From: Polaromonas sp. P2-4
GTDB lineage: Bacteria > Pseudomonadota > Gammaproteobacteria > Burkholderiales > Burkholderiaceae_C
DNA length: 64,000 bases
Assembly: GCA_024703855.1 (NCBI GenBank)
Contig: CP087965.1
Span: forward strand, 1,124,001-1,188,000
Direction of reading: 5' to 3'
Shown: piece by piece, positions 51,564 through 61,909 of the stretch
How the letters are laid out: the number at the start of each line of letters is the position of its first letter
Numbering within the stretch: the first letter of the stretch is position 1
Program-made: the position numbers and the translations under genes
Notes under the pieces: model-generated
Told to the model about the DNA's origin: nothing
Seen by the model: only the letters and a program-made list of their open reading frames with translations
The model's database searches: none

Positions 51564-52507
51564 CTATGACTTACCAGCCCGTGTAAATACAAAAATTCCG
51601 GCAATCACCAGCACTGTACCGGCCGCCACCCAGGCCGTAAACGGCTCACCCAGAATCACCACACCCATGAGAATGGTGGACATGGGGCCGACCATGCCGG
51701 TTTGCGCGGCCAGGCTGGCGCCAATGCGCTCAATGGCCATCATCACCATCAGTACGGGCACGGCGGTGCACAGCGTGGCGTTCAGCAGCGACAGCCAGAT
51801 CACCTCGGGTGCCACCGCAGCGGCGCTCAGGGGCCTGAGCAGCACAAACTGCAGCAGGCAGAGCACGCAAGCCACCGTGCTGGCCAGCCCCACGAGGCGC
51901 AGCGAGCCCAGGCGTTTGACCATTTCGCCGCTGTACACCAGGTAAATCGCATAACTCACCGCGCTCAAGAAAACCAGCAGCAGCCCCAGGCGGCATCGGC
52001 TCCCTGCAAGTTGATCTCGTGGCCAAACACCAGCACCACACCGCAATAGCTGATGGCCATGCCGGCGATTTGCCGGGTGCTGACGCGCCGCTGGTACAGG
52101 AGCAGACCCAGCAGCATGACCAGCGTGGGGTTGAGGTACAAAATCAGCCGCTCCAGCGAAGCGCTGATATAGGCCAGCCCGGCAAAGTCCAGAAAACTGG
52201 CCAGGTAGTAGCCGGTGAAGCCGAGCCAGAGCACGCCCAGCCAGTCCTTGCGCGTCAGTGCTGCCTTGCCACGGCTGGCCCACCAGGCCATCACGGCAAA
52301 AATCGGCAGCGCAAACAGCATGCGGTACATGATCAGCGTGACGGCATCCACCCCATAGCGATAGGCCAGCTTGACGATGATCGCCTTGCCGCTGAAGGCA
52401 ATCGCCCTGAAGGTGGCCAGCAGCAGACCAGGCGCTATGCTTTTGGTAGCTGTTTGCGCCCGTTCCACCTGGGCTGCAGGCATTTTTTGCTCTGAAGTAT
52501 GGCTCAA
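51564..52507 (-). CDS. EamA/DMT-family transporter (frameshifted)
   Basis: Ten-helix inner-membrane transporter with two EamA domains. The first spans SIAPGLLLATFRAIAFSGKA to MAISYCGVVLVFGHEINL; after an indel near 51990 the second runs from GLLLVFLSAVSYAIYLVYSG to ILGEPFTAWVAAGTVLVIAG IFVF (split). The N-terminal QTATKSIAPG is encoded by a mini-element. Probably exports small metabolites; substrate unknown. Confidence 0.87.
52433..52463 (-). repeat. Palindromic mini-element at the 5' end of the EamA gene
   Basis: On the gene strand GAACGGGCGCAAACAGCTAC CAAAAGCATAGC (split) matches the core of the 3781 copy. It encodes RAQTATKSIA in the cytoplasmic N-terminus ahead of the first helix. Confidence 0.65.
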
Positions 52508-52516
52508 AATGTGTTT

Positions 52517-54133
52517 TTAGAAACCCACGGCCTGGCCATCGCGCCGCGCATCGCTGGCCGCCACATAGCCTTCGGTTTTGGGACTGCCAGCGCGCCAGAT
52601 GAACTGGCCGGCGCCAAAGTCCTGGTAGGAGTCGTTGATGACCTCCATGCGGTGGCCGCGCTCGGCCAGGCCCTGCACGGTGGCCGGGTTCATCGAGGCT
52701 TCGACGTTGATTTCAAAACCGGCGTTGTAGCGCCAGCGCGGCGCATCACAAGCCGCCTGCGGGCTCTGCTTGTAGTCGAGCATGCGCACCAGCGTTTGCA
52801 TATGGCCCTGCGGCTGCATATTGCCGCCCATCACGCCAAAGCTCATCACCGGCTGGCCGTCTTGGCTGAGAAAGGCGGGAATGATGGTGTGGAAGGGGCG
52901 CTTGCCCGGTGCGACCTGGTTGGCGCCGGCCGCCAGGCTGAAGCCACAGCCGCGATTTTGCAGGCTGATGCCGAATTCAGGCTCGACGCAACCCGAGCCA
53001 AAACCCATGTAGTTGCTCTGGATAAAGCTCACCATCATGCCGTCTTCGTCGGCTGCGGTGAGGTAAATCGTGCCGCCCTTGACGGGGTTGCCCCCGCCAA
53101 AGTCCTGTGCTTTTTTCATGTCGATGAGTTTGGCACGGGAAGCGAGGTAGGCGTCATCGAGCATTTGCGCGGCGGTCACCTCCATCGACGAAGGCTCGGC
53201 CACGTATTTGTAGACGTCGGCAAACGCCAGCTTCATGGCTTCGATCTGCAGATGCTGCGAATCCACGCCATCAACCGGCAGACCCGCCACATCAAACTTG
53301 TCCAGAATGCCCAGCGCCATCAGGGCCGCAATGCCCTGCCCGTTGGGCGGGATCTCATGCAGGGTGTAGCCGCGGTAGTCCTTGGCAATGGGCTTGACCC
53401 ATTCGGGCTGGTAGTTTTCAAAGTCTTTCGCCGTGAGGCTGCCGCCGTTTTGCACGGAGAATTTTTCAATCGCCTGGGCGATGGCGCCGCCGTAAAAAGC
53501 CGCGCCCCTGGTTTCGGCAATGGCGCGCAGGGCTTTGCCCGCGGCCTTGAACTGGAACAGCTCGCCAATATTCGGCGCGCGACCCCAGGGCAAAAACGCG
53601 TCGGCAAAACCGGGCAACGACTGCAGCTCGCTGGTGGCGGCTGCCCATTTTTGCTGCACCACCGGCGGCAGCAGGTAGCCACGCTCGGCAATTTCAATGG
53701 CCGGCTCCATCAGGTCGGCGAACGGCAGCTTGCCAAAGCGTTCGCTTAAGGCCACCCAGCCGCCCACGGCGCCGGGCACGCTGACGGAGTCCATGCCGCG
53801 CTTGGGCGGGCTGCTGGCGCCGTCACCATACTTGCGCTTGAAATAGTCGGGCGTCCAGGCCTGCGGCGCGTGCCCTGATGCGTTGAGGCCGTGCAGCTCT
53901 TTGCCGTCCCACAAAATGCAGAAGGCATCGCTGCCCAAGCCATTGCTGACCGGCTCAACAATCGCCATCGCAGCGGCGGCCGCTATCGCCGCATCCACCG
54001 CATTGCCGCCTTTGAGCAGCATGCGCAAACCGGCCTGCGCGCCCAGCGGATGCGAGGTGGACACCACATTGCGCGCGAACAGCGGAAGGCGGGTGGAAGT
54101 GTAGGGGTTGCTGAAGTTGAAGTTAAGACTCAT
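52517..54133 (-). CDS. Gamma-glutamyltransferase family protein
   Basis: 538-residue Ntn-hydrolase, intact. STSHPLGAQAGLRMLLKGGN AVDAAIA is the family start; the autoprocessing nucleophile is the Thr of VKGGTIYLTAADEDG, where classical GGT has TTHxSVVD, so the following His is replaced. MGFGSGCVEPEFGISLQNRG and SFGVMGGNMQPQGHMQ match the YwrD/GGT-like group. No signal peptide at ATG 54133, suggesting a cytoplasmic member, often acting on gamma-glutamyl amides or cephalosporin-like substrates. Same operon as the Bug protein upstream. Confidence 0.88.
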   Translation of the reverse strand: MSLNFNFSNPYTSTRLPLFARNVVSTSHPLGAQAGLRMLLKGGNAVDAAIAAAAAMAIVEPVSNGLGSDAFCILWDGKELHGLNASGHAPQAWTPDYFKRKYGDGASSPPKRGMDSVSVPGAVGGWVALSERFGKLPFADLMEPAIEIAERGYLLPPVVQQKWAAATSELQSLPGFADAFLPWGRAPNIGELFQFKAAGKALRAIAETRGAAFYGGAIAQAIEKFSVQNGGSLTAKDFENYQPEWVKPIAKDYRGYTLHEIPPNGQGIAALMALGILDKFDVAGLPVDGVDSQHLQIEAMKLAFADVYKYVAEPSSMEVTAAQMLDDAYLASRAKLIDMKKAQDFGGGNPVKGGTIYLTAADEDGMMVSFIQSNYMGFGSGCVEPEFGISLQNRGCGFSLAAGANQVAPGKRPFHTIIPAFLSQDGQPVMSFGVMGGNMQPQGHMQTLVRMLDYKQSPQAACDAPRWRYNAGFEINVEASMNPATVQGLAERGHRMEVINDSYQDFGAGQFIWRAGSPKTEGYVAASDARRDGQAVGF

Positions 54134-54205
54134 GGGGGGCCTGTCGAAAAAACACCGAAAAAAATACCGAAAACTCAAGGGAATTTCTACAAATTTTCCC
54201 CTGCT

Positions 54206-54231
54206 GTCATTCCCGCCTTCGCGGGAATGAC
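54206..54231. repeat. ATTCCC-type dispersed hairpin
   Basis: GTCATTCCCGC, CTTC loop, GCGGGAATGAC: a perfect 11 bp stem between the Bug gene and the GGT gene. The ATTCCC(N8)GGGAAT pattern is the one seen in dispersed neisserial dRS3-like repeats and in many betaproteobacteria. It could attenuate transcription into the GGT gene. Confidence 0.75.
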
Positions 54232-54253
54232 GGATTGATAGAGGCGCGCTCAA

Positions 54254-55215
54254 TCACTCCGCAGTGATTTTCCGCTCTGCAATGATTTTTTTCCATTTGG
54301 CCGTGTCGGTTTTCACCATCGCAGCAAACGCCTGCGCTGTGCCGCCGGCGGGCTCGGCGCCCAGCCGCGCGAAACGGTCTTTCACATCGGCTTCGGCCAA
54401 CGCCGAATTCACCGCCTGGTTGACCTTGCCCGCCAGGTCTGCAGAAAGCCCTTTGGGGCCATACACGCCAAACCAGGTGACCGACTCGAACCCCGGCAGG
54501 GTCTCGGCCACCGCCGGCAGATCAGGCGCCAGCGCCGTGCGCTTCAGGCTGGTCACAGCCAGCGCGCAATTTGCCATCCTTGACATGCGGCATGCCTGTC
54601 ACAAACGAATCAAACAGCACATCCACCTTGCCGCTGATCAGGTCCGGCATGGCCAGCGCCGTGCCACGGTAGGGAATGTGAAGAATAAAACTGCCGGATT
54701 GGGCCTTGAAGTATTCGGTCGTCAAATGGACGATGGTGCCGTTGCCGCTGGACGCGTAGTTCAAGCGTCCCGGGTTCTTGCGGGCATGGTCTATGAATTC
54801 GCGCATCGTCTTTGACGGCGACGCGTTGGGCACCAGCACAATGTTGGGCGAGCTGGCGACATAGGCAATCGGCGTGAAATCCGCATCGGCGTCGTAAGGC
54901 ATCTTTGGATTGATGGCCGGCCCAATGCTGTGGGTGCTGGAGGTGGCCAGCAAGAGCGTGTAGCCGTCGGCAGGCGACTTGGCAGCCGCATCGGCGCCAA
55001 TCGTTCCGCCAGCGCCGGGGCGGTTGTCGACAATGACCGGCTGGCCGATTTTCTCGCCCAGTTTCTGCGACAGCGCGCGCCAGGATGTCGGTCGCGCCTC
55101 CCGCCGGGAAGGGCACGATCATGCGGATGGGCCGGTTGGGATAGGTTTGCGCCGCAGCCGGCAAGGCCAGCGCCAGACTGGCAAGCAGAACTGACAGAAT
55201 ATTTTCAAGTTTCAT
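54254..55215 (-). CDS. Bug/TctC-family solute-binding protein (frameshifted)
   Basis: Signal peptide MKLENILSVLLASLALALPA AAQ; TYPNRPIRMIVPFPAGGATD, SPADGYTLLLATSSTHS, IPYRGTALAMPDLISGKVDV and the C-terminal KRTALAPDLPAVAETLPGFE are all present over three frames. Indels lie near 55080 and 54560. Starts 11 bp inside the end of the DUF3422 gene; followed by the gamma-glutamyltransferase gene, so the ligand may be an amide or gamma-glutamyl compound. Confidence 0.87.
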
Positions 55216-56512
55216 GGGGTTGCTGTTCAACGATTTTGCGGTGCAGTTTGCGCATGGACCACCACACGGCAAACGCCACCAGGGGGATCGCCAGGGCGGC
55301 CGTGCTTTCGCCACTCCAGGGCCAGCCCAGTTCCTTCGCCCCCTTGGCCATGTAGGCGATAAGGCCAACCGTGTAATACGTGATGGCGGCCACCGAAAGA
55401 CCCTCGACCGCGGTCTGCAGCTTGAGCTGCAGACCCTGGCGCTGGTTCATGGTCGCCAGGATCGCCTGGCTGCTTTGCTGCTGGTCGATCTCGACCCGGG
55501 TGCGCAACAGGCTGCTGATGCGCGAGACCCGCTGCGACAAGGCGTCCTGCCGGCGCGTGGCCCACTCGCAGGTGCTGCGCGCCGGTGACAGGCGGCGGTC
55601 CATGAATTCACGGATGGTTTGCAAACCCGGCAGCCGGACCTCGGCAATGTCGTCAATGCGCTTGTCCACCAGCTCGAAATAGGCCGCACTGGCGGAGAAC
55701 CGCGAGTGGGTGGCCGCATGCTGACTCTCCACCACGCCGGCCAGTTTGGTCAGGCGGTCCAGCAGCAAGGGCTCGTCGTTGCGTGTGGCGCTGCGAATCG
55801 ACTGGGCCAGCTCGGCCAGCTCGCGCTCGGCATAAGCCAGCACGCTGGACGCCTCGCGCGCCGCCGGCAGGCCCAGCAGTGCGGCCATGCGGTAGGTTTC
55901 GATCTCGATGAGGCGCTGCACCAGCCGCCCCAGACGGCGCGGCGTCAGGCTGCCGGCCAGCACCACGACGCGGGAAAAACCATCGGCATGAATGCTCAGA
56001 TCGGTATAGACCTCACCATGGCCTTCAGCCACCGAAGAGCCGATCAGGGTGTCTTCCTGCAACACCCCGCTTGAGCAGGGCCGGAGCGCCCAGGCTGCGC
56101 ATGGGCAAGGCCCACAGGTGCAGCGCCGTGAGACACAGGCCGGGCAGGCCCGCGAGCCAGTCCTGCGGCACGACGGTGATCGCGGGTTCGGGCTCGCGCT
56201 TGTCGAAGTCATCGAGCAGGGCCGGGTGCATGAAGGTCCACGAGACAAACTCGGTGTGCAGCTCCCAGCGGATGCGAAACGGCCCTACCTCCATGCGGAT
56301 GTGAGTGGACTCCAGGTCCGGCTGGGGCAGATGGTGGTCGCGCAGCAAGGCAGCCACATGGGCACGGCTGGCTTGCGCTGCGCGGCATCACACACCATCA
56401 CCACATGCGAGATGGCCAGCGGGGCACTCATCGCCTCGGGCGGGCGGGCATGGATTTCATTGTGCAGTGCCGCCCTTTGCGAATGCTGCTGCAGGTGGTT
56501 GTTCAATTGCAT
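55205..56512 (-). CDS. DUF3422 membrane-anchored protein (frameshifted)
   Basis: About 430 residues. N-terminus MQLNNHLQQHSQRAALHNEI HARPPEAM is diagnostic of DUF3422; the long helical middle (SSVLAYAERELAELAQSIRS, VSRISSLLRTRVEIDQQQ) is followed by two C-terminal membrane helices (VAAITYYTVGLIAYMAKGAK, LAIPLVAFAVWWSMRKLH). Indels lie near 56370 and 56065. Function unknown. First gene of the DUF3422-Bug-GGT unit. Confidence 0.85.
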
Positions 56513-56575
56513 GATGATCTCTTCATCCACATTGTGACTCAGCGAAGTTACAGCCCGGGTACAGGCCCCATGAAA

Positions 56576-56597
56576 AACGGCACCCGAAGGTGCCGTT
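56576..56597 (-). terminator. Rho-independent terminator after tctA
   Basis: AACGGCACC, loop CGAA, GGTGCCGTT forms a perfect 9 bp stem; read leftward the stem is followed by TTTTTC. It lies 28 bp after the tctA stop and separates tctBA from the DUF3422-Bug-GGT unit. Confidence 0.85.
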
Positions 56598-56624
56598 CAA
56601 AAAACACACGCAAAAAGCGGGCGA

Positions 56625-58136
56625 TCAATCTTCGACGAAAGCCTCTTCCCGTTTGTGCTTGACCGCCGGTAGCAACACAATCACCAGCAGCAGCGCCGCT
56701 GCAGCCAGCAAGCCTGCCGACAGAGGACGGGTCACAAACACGGTCCAGTCACCGCGTGATAGCAGCAAGGCCCGGCGCAGGTTTTCCTCCATCATGGGGC
56801 CCAGAATAAAGCCCAGCAGCAGGGGGCCGGTTCGGTTCCAAGCTTGATGAAAAGGTAGCCAATCACGCCGAAAATCGCCACCATCCAGATGTCCCAGGTG
56901 TTGTTGTTGGTGGAGTACACACCAATGGCGCAGAACAGCACGATCGCAGGGAACAGCAAACGGTAGGGAATGGTCAGCAGCTTGATCCAGATGCCGATCA
57001 GCGGCAGATTCAAAATCACCAGCATCGCATTGCCAATCCACATCGAGGCAATCAAGCCCCAGAACAGCTCGGGGTTGCTGGTCATCACCTGCAGGCCCGG
57101 CTGGATGTTGTGAATCGTCATGGCACCCACCATCAGGGCCATCACGGCGTTGGGTGGAATGCCCAAGGTCAGCAGCGGAATGAAGGAGGTCTGTGAGCCG
57201 GCGTTATTGGCCGCCTCGGGGGCCGCGACGCCGCGGATATTGCCCTGGCCAAAAGCCACTTCGCCGGCCCGGCCCTTGATTTTTTTCTCGATGGTGTAGG
57301 CCGCAAAGGCCGACAGCAAGGCACCGCCGCCGGGCAAGATGCCGAGGGCAGAACCCAGAGCGGTACCTCGTAACACGGCAGGCGCCATGTCCTTGAAATC
57401 CTGCTTCGTCGGCATCAGGCCGGAAACCTTGGCCGTAAACACTTCGCGCTCATGCTCAGGTTGTGCCAGGTTGCTGATGATTTCGCCGTAACCTGAACAC
57501 ACCCATGGCGATCACCACAAAACCGATGCCGTCGGTCAATTCGGGAATGTCAAAACTAAAGCGCGCCACGCCCGAATTCACGTCGGTGCCGACCAGCCCC
57601 AGCAGCAGGCCCAGCACAATCATGGCGACCGCCTTGAGCAGCGAGCCCGAAGCCAGCACCACGGCACCAATCAGGCCCAGCACCATCAGCGCAAAGTACT
57701 CAGCAGGGCCAAACTTGAAGGCCAGCTCGGTCAGGGGCGGTGCAAAGGCCGCCAGAATCAGCGTACCGACACAACCCGCAAAAAACGAGCCCAAGCCGGC
57801 AGCGGCCAGCGCCGGACCCGCTCGTCCTTTTCGCGCCATCTGGTAGCCGTCAATACAGGTGACCACCGATGAAGACTCACCCGGCAGGTTCACCAAAATG
57901 GCGGTGGTGGAGCCGCTGTATTGCGCGCCGTAATAAATACCGGCCAGCATGATCAGTGCCGATACCGGCGGCAAGGCATAGGTTGCAGGCAGCAACATGG
58001 CAATGGTGGCGACCGGACCAATGCCGGGCAACACGCCAATCAGCGTGCCCAGCACACAACCCACAAAGGCGTAAAGCAGGTTGATCGGCGTAAACGCGAC
58101 GCCGAAGCCCAAGGATAAATTTGCAATCAGATCCAT
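56625..58136 (-). CDS. tctA: Tripartite tricarboxylate transporter large membrane subunit (frameshifted)
   Basis: About 503 codons, with roughly eleven helices. LIGVLPGIGPVATIAMLLPA and GILPGGGALLSAFAAYTIEK are the two TctA signature repeats; GVAAPEAANNAGSQTSFIPL LTLGIP (split) is highly conserved. Indels lie near 57490 and 56840. The start is ATG 58136. Pairs with tctB 11 bp upstream; the binding protein may be any of the Bug proteins in the genome, the nearest being the one at 54254-55215. Confidence 0.9.
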
Positions 58137-58147
58137 TTTTTTCTTCC

Positions 58148-58637
58148 TTAGCCTGTGATGAACGCAGGCCACACCGGGAACTGCAGCTTCAGAGCGAGTA
58201 CGAAAGCCAGGTAGCTACCCACCGCCAGCACGGTAGCCAGGATGAAGGTGGTCTTGAATTTCCAGCCGGCCTCCGCCATGCTGGTAATAAAGGTCAATGC
58301 GTAGATGGCAATGATCATGCCCATGGCAGGAACTTTGAGGCTGGGCAGGCCGGCCAACAAAATGCCGAAGACGACGTTGCCCTGCAATGATGAAAAACAG
58401 CGGCTTCCAGGCCCATTTGCCGATTTTGTCGCCACCTTCGGTTTCAAACACCAGCGCCGTGAACGTGATGGCCACCCCAATCACGGCCAGCAAGATGCCC
58501 AACATGAGCGGGAAATAGCCGGGGCCCATGCGGGCACCTTCGCCCACGTTATAAGTCGTCGCGCCCCACGCAAACGCCACACCGATTCCCATGAACATGA
58601 GACCGGAAAAGAAGTCTTTTTGACTCTTGATATTCAC
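58148..58637 (-). CDS. tctB: Tripartite tricarboxylate transporter small membrane subunit (frameshifted)
   Basis: Four-helix protein of ~160 residues. MNIKSQKDFFSGLMFMGIGV, GEGARMGPGYFPLMLGILLA and, after an indel near 58388, VFGILLAGLPSLKVPAMGMI and FKTTFILATVLAVGSYLAFV. RMGPGYFP is the TctB hallmark. First gene of tctBA. Confidence 0.88.
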
Positions 58638-58775
58638 GGTTTGTCTCCTCTATATAAAGAATGAATCGGTGGATTGTGCCTTCAGTCGGTCCATCAAGGC
58701 ATGTGGCTTTCACCTATGCGGCAGGCGCAGCCAAGAAGGCGTAAGTTGTTCCAGGCGCCTGAAAGTGGGGGTGTT

Positions 58776-60587
58776 TCAGGATAAGGGCGGGGTAGAAGCC
58801 AGAATTTCCTCAATTGTCGTCAGGCCTTCGGCCACTTTCAGGGCACCGGCCAGCTGCAGCGGGCGCATGCCTTCCGTGACAGCCTGGCGGCGCAGCGCAT
58901 CAATATTGGGCTCTTTGGAAACTTTTTCCTTGAAGCTTTCGGTCACTGTCAACAGCTCGTACAGCCCCATGCGCCCCCTAAAGCCGGTCATGCGGCAATC
59001 GACACAGCCCACGGGTTTGTAGGGTCGGTAACCACCGCTGATTTGCCAGGGCTTGACCAGTTCGGCCAGGGTATCGCGCGACGCACTGTCATCTCGCTCG
59101 CGGCAATTGCTGCACAGGGTGCGTACCAGCCGCTGCGCCAGCACGCCCAGCAAGGTGGCATTGATCAGGTAAGACGGAATACCGAGCTCCATCAGGCGCG
59201 AGACGGCTGACGGTGCATCGTTGGTGTGCAGCGTGCTGAAGACCAGGTGACCGGTGAGTGCCGCCTGCACGGCCATTTCGGCGGTAGGCAGGTCGTGGAT
59301 TTCGCCCACCATGATGATGTCCGGGTCTTGCCGCATCAGGGCGCGCAGCCCTTCGGGGGAAATCAAAATCGAGATGGGGTTGAACCTGGGTCTGGTTAAA
59401 CGCCGGCTCGATCATCTCGATCGGGTCTTCAATCGTGCTGACGTTGACCTCTTCGGTGGCAATCCGCTTGAGCGTGGAATACAGCGTGGTGGTCTTGCCC
59501 GAACCGGTCGGGCCGGTGACCAGAATAATTCCATAGGGCCGCTTGACCAGTTGCTCCCAGCGCTCAGCGTCATGTTGCGAAAAACCCAGCGCATCCAGGT
59601 CTTTAACGGTGGTGTCGGGGTCAAAAATACGCATGACCATCTTCTCGCCAAACGCCGTTGGCAAGGTAGACAGGCGCATTTCGATCTCGTCACCGCGCGG
59701 GTTGCGGGTCTTGATGCGGCCATCCTGGGGACGGCGTTTTTCGACCACATCCATGCGGCCCAGCAGCTTGATGCGCGCCGTCATGGCGTTGTGCACGCCC
59801 ATGGGCAGCTGGTACACCGGGTGCAACACGCCGTCGATGCGAAAACGGATCACGCCCTGCTCACGCCGCGGCTCCAGGTGGATGTCGCTGGCGCGCTGGT
59901 CAAAGGCGTATTGCCAGAGCCAGTCCACCACCTGCACCACGCCCTGGTCATTGGCATCGAGCTGCTTGTTGCTCTTGTTCAGCTCAACCAGTTGCTCAAA
60001 GCTGGCCGAACCGGAATTTCCACCTGTTTTGAGCGCCGCCTTGACGGATTTGGCCAGCGCAAAAACTCGACCGTGAACTTGGTGATTTCCTGCGGGTTGG
60101 CCACCACCAGGCGCACACTGCGTTTGGCCTGGCGCTCGACTTCCGATACCCAGTCCGTGATGAAAGGCTCGGAGGTTGCGATCACCACCTCCTGCGGGGT
60201 GACCTGAACCGGCAGCACCTTGTGCCGCTCGGCATAAACGGCGGACATGGTGTCGGCCACCTTGCCCACATCGACCTTGAGCGGGTCAATCCTTAAATAG
60301 TTGAGGCCGGCCCGGCCAGCCAGCCACTGGGCAATGGTTTCGATGTCCAGTGGTTTGCCGTCGGCCACGCGCGTCATGCTGACGCTGGCCAGCCTGATCA
60401 GGGGGTGCTGGGCGCTTTGCACCTGCGAACAGCGTGCAATGGTGCGCTCGGCCTCGGCGCTGCTGATGACGCCGTCTTCGCTGAGCCATTCGACCAGCTT
60501 GCGCCAGTCCAGCGGGCCAACATGGGCCTTTTCAGGCTGCGGGTCACGTGGGAAGGTGGGGCGTTGGGGGGGCATCACTGCGCTCAT
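58776..60587 (-). CDS. GspE/PulE/PilB-type secretion ATPase (frameshifted)
   Basis: About 603 codons. N-terminal MshEN-like domain ([20 protein letters not shown]), then [20 protein letters not shown], Walker [20 protein letters not shown], Asp box [12 protein letters not shown], Walker [12 protein letters not shown] and the [13 protein letters not shown]is box. The zinc motif CSNCRERDD...CVDCRMTGF is intact. Indels lie near 60060 and 59380. Start ATG 60587; a GTG at 60596 is possible. No other type II secretion or pilus gene is adjacent, so it is an orphan ATPase at the end of the tatD operon. Confidence 0.9.
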
Positions 60588-60617
60588 GGGTGGCACTGTA
60601 CCGCATCAATGTAAGTG

Positions 60618-61403
60618 TCAAACGACCGGTTTGAAAAGCCTCAACCACTTTTTGGCGGGCAAATCCCAGCGCGATTCAATGGTGCCGGCCCGCAGCAAAA
60701 GCTCGGCCCGGTCTGGCCGCGTAGGCTCGCGCTGGGCCAGCACCACGGTGTTGCCCTCCCGCGTCGGCCTGAAAGCCCAGACGGCCTGAGGGCCAAAGGC
60801 CTCGGCAATTTTTTCAAGCGATCGCTCGTAGCTCGAGTCCCTGCCAAAGAGATTGACCGTCATCACGCCGTCCTCAGCCAGCAGACTGTAGCAATGGGCA
60901 TAAAAATCGGCACTGTCGAGCACCGGCGCGGCGGCTTCGTGGTCATACAAATCAACGTGCAGCAGATCGACCGTGCCTTGATGCAGCGTTTTTTGAATTT
61001 CGACTGCGGCGTCGGCCTCAATAACCTGCAGCCGCAGGTCATCGCGCGGCAACTTGAACCAGATGCGGCAGGCCGCAACCACCTGCGGGTTGAGCTCAAT
61101 CGCCGTGGTTTTCATGCGCAGCTTTTTGTAGCAGAACTTGGTGAGCGCCGCCGAGCCCAGGCCCAGCTGCATGGCGTGCTTTTTGGACACCGCCGACGCA
61201 TCCATGAACAGCAGCCCGGCCATCATGCGCTGCACATATTCCAGCTCAATCTCATAAGGCGCATCCACCAGCATGGAGCCCTGCACCCATTCGGTGCCCA
61301 AATGCAGAAAACGCACATTGCCATAGTCCGAGAAGTTGACCTCGGGCAGATCCGTGGTGTTTTTTTCGGTAACTTTTTTCGCTGTATCTTTTCTCGCCAT
61401 CAA
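60618..61403 (-). CDS. Spermidine-synthase-like methyltransferase-fold protein
   Basis: 261 residues, intact. The SAM-fold motif is AMQLGLGSAALTKFCYKKL with TTAIELNPQVVAACRIWF, and DLLHVDLYDHEAAAPVLDS. Only part of the SpeE polyamine-site residues can be matched, so aminopropyl transfer is not certain. Overlaps mug by 4 bp (ATGA). Confidence 0.8.
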   Translation of the reverse strand: MMARKDTAKKVTEKNTTDLPEVNFSDYGNVRFLHLGTEWVQGSMLVDAPYEIELEYVQRMMAGLLFMDASAVSKKHAMQLGLGSAALTKFCYKKLRMKTTAIELNPQVVAACRIWFKLPRDDLRLQVIEADAAVEIQKTLHQGTVDLLHVDLYDHEAAAPVLDSADFYAHCYSLLAEDGVMTVNLFGRDSSYERSLEKIAEAFGPQAVWAFRPTREGNTVVLAQREPTRPDRAELLLRAGTIESRWDLPAKKWLRLFKPVV

Positions 61404-61909
61404 ATCAATCCATGTGTTTCAAATACTTCACGCCAGGAGCTAAGTTTGCGCTCAAAAGACCACGAGGCGTTGGCCGGGCTGGTGGAGGGTAACCGGTAAA
61501 CCGGCAAACCCAGCAGCTGCGTGTGTTTTGAATGCTTGAAGCTTTCGCCTCCGTTATGGGCGACGGCTTGCAATTTAGGACAGAGGCGCCTTAAGGCTGA
61601 AAAATCGTTCACCACCGCATGGCGAATTTTGCTGTCCAGGCTGCCGTCGCGCTCGCACGCTGCGTACACATCCCAGACCCCAAGCTGCTTCGACAACAGC
61701 CATTCGCTACGAATTTGATAGCTATCTGCACCCGTCCCTATTGGGCCATCAGGCCAAATGGCTTGCAAAATCTTCCAGAAGTGGTTTTGCGGGTGGCCAT
61801 AGTACTGCTGGGCTGCCAGAGACGCAGCGCTCGGAAAACTGCCCAGTATCAGCAGGCGCGTCTGACCGCAGACGAGCGGCGGCAAGCCGGTCAGCACGGC
61901 AGTCGTCAC
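61400..61909 (-). CDS. DNA-deoxyinosine/uracil glycosylase (Mug/UDG superfamily)
   Basis: 169 residues, intact. LLILGSFPSAASLAAQQYYG HPQNHFW (split) is the catalytic GxFPS/YYxHPxNxFW signature of the hypoxanthine-DNA glycosylase group; the partner motif is LPSTSPANASW. It removes deaminated bases from DNA. Part of ADSYQIRS comes from a mini-element (61706-61745). ATGA overlaps on both sides indicate an operon tatD-mug-speE. Confidence 0.88.
   Translation of the reverse strand: MTTAVLTGLPPLVCGQTRLLILGSFPSAASLAAQQYYGHPQNHFWKILQAIWPDGPIGTGADSYQIRSEWLLSKQLGVWDVYAACERDGSLDSKIRHAVVNDFSALRRLCPKLQAVAHNGGESFKHSKHTQLLGLPVYRLPSTSPANASWSFERKLSSWREVFETHGLI
61706..61745 (-). repeat. Palindromic mini-element inside the glycosylase gene
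   Basis: On the gene strand GGGACGGGTGCAGATAGCTA TCAAATTCGTAGC (split) matches the core of the 3781 copy. It encodes IGTGADSYQIRSE in a loop after the first conserved block; the frame is kept. Confidence 0.6.

Noticed and set aside
52499..53749. 416-codon plus-strand open frame
   Set aside because: Antisense shadow of the gamma-glutamyltransferase gene.
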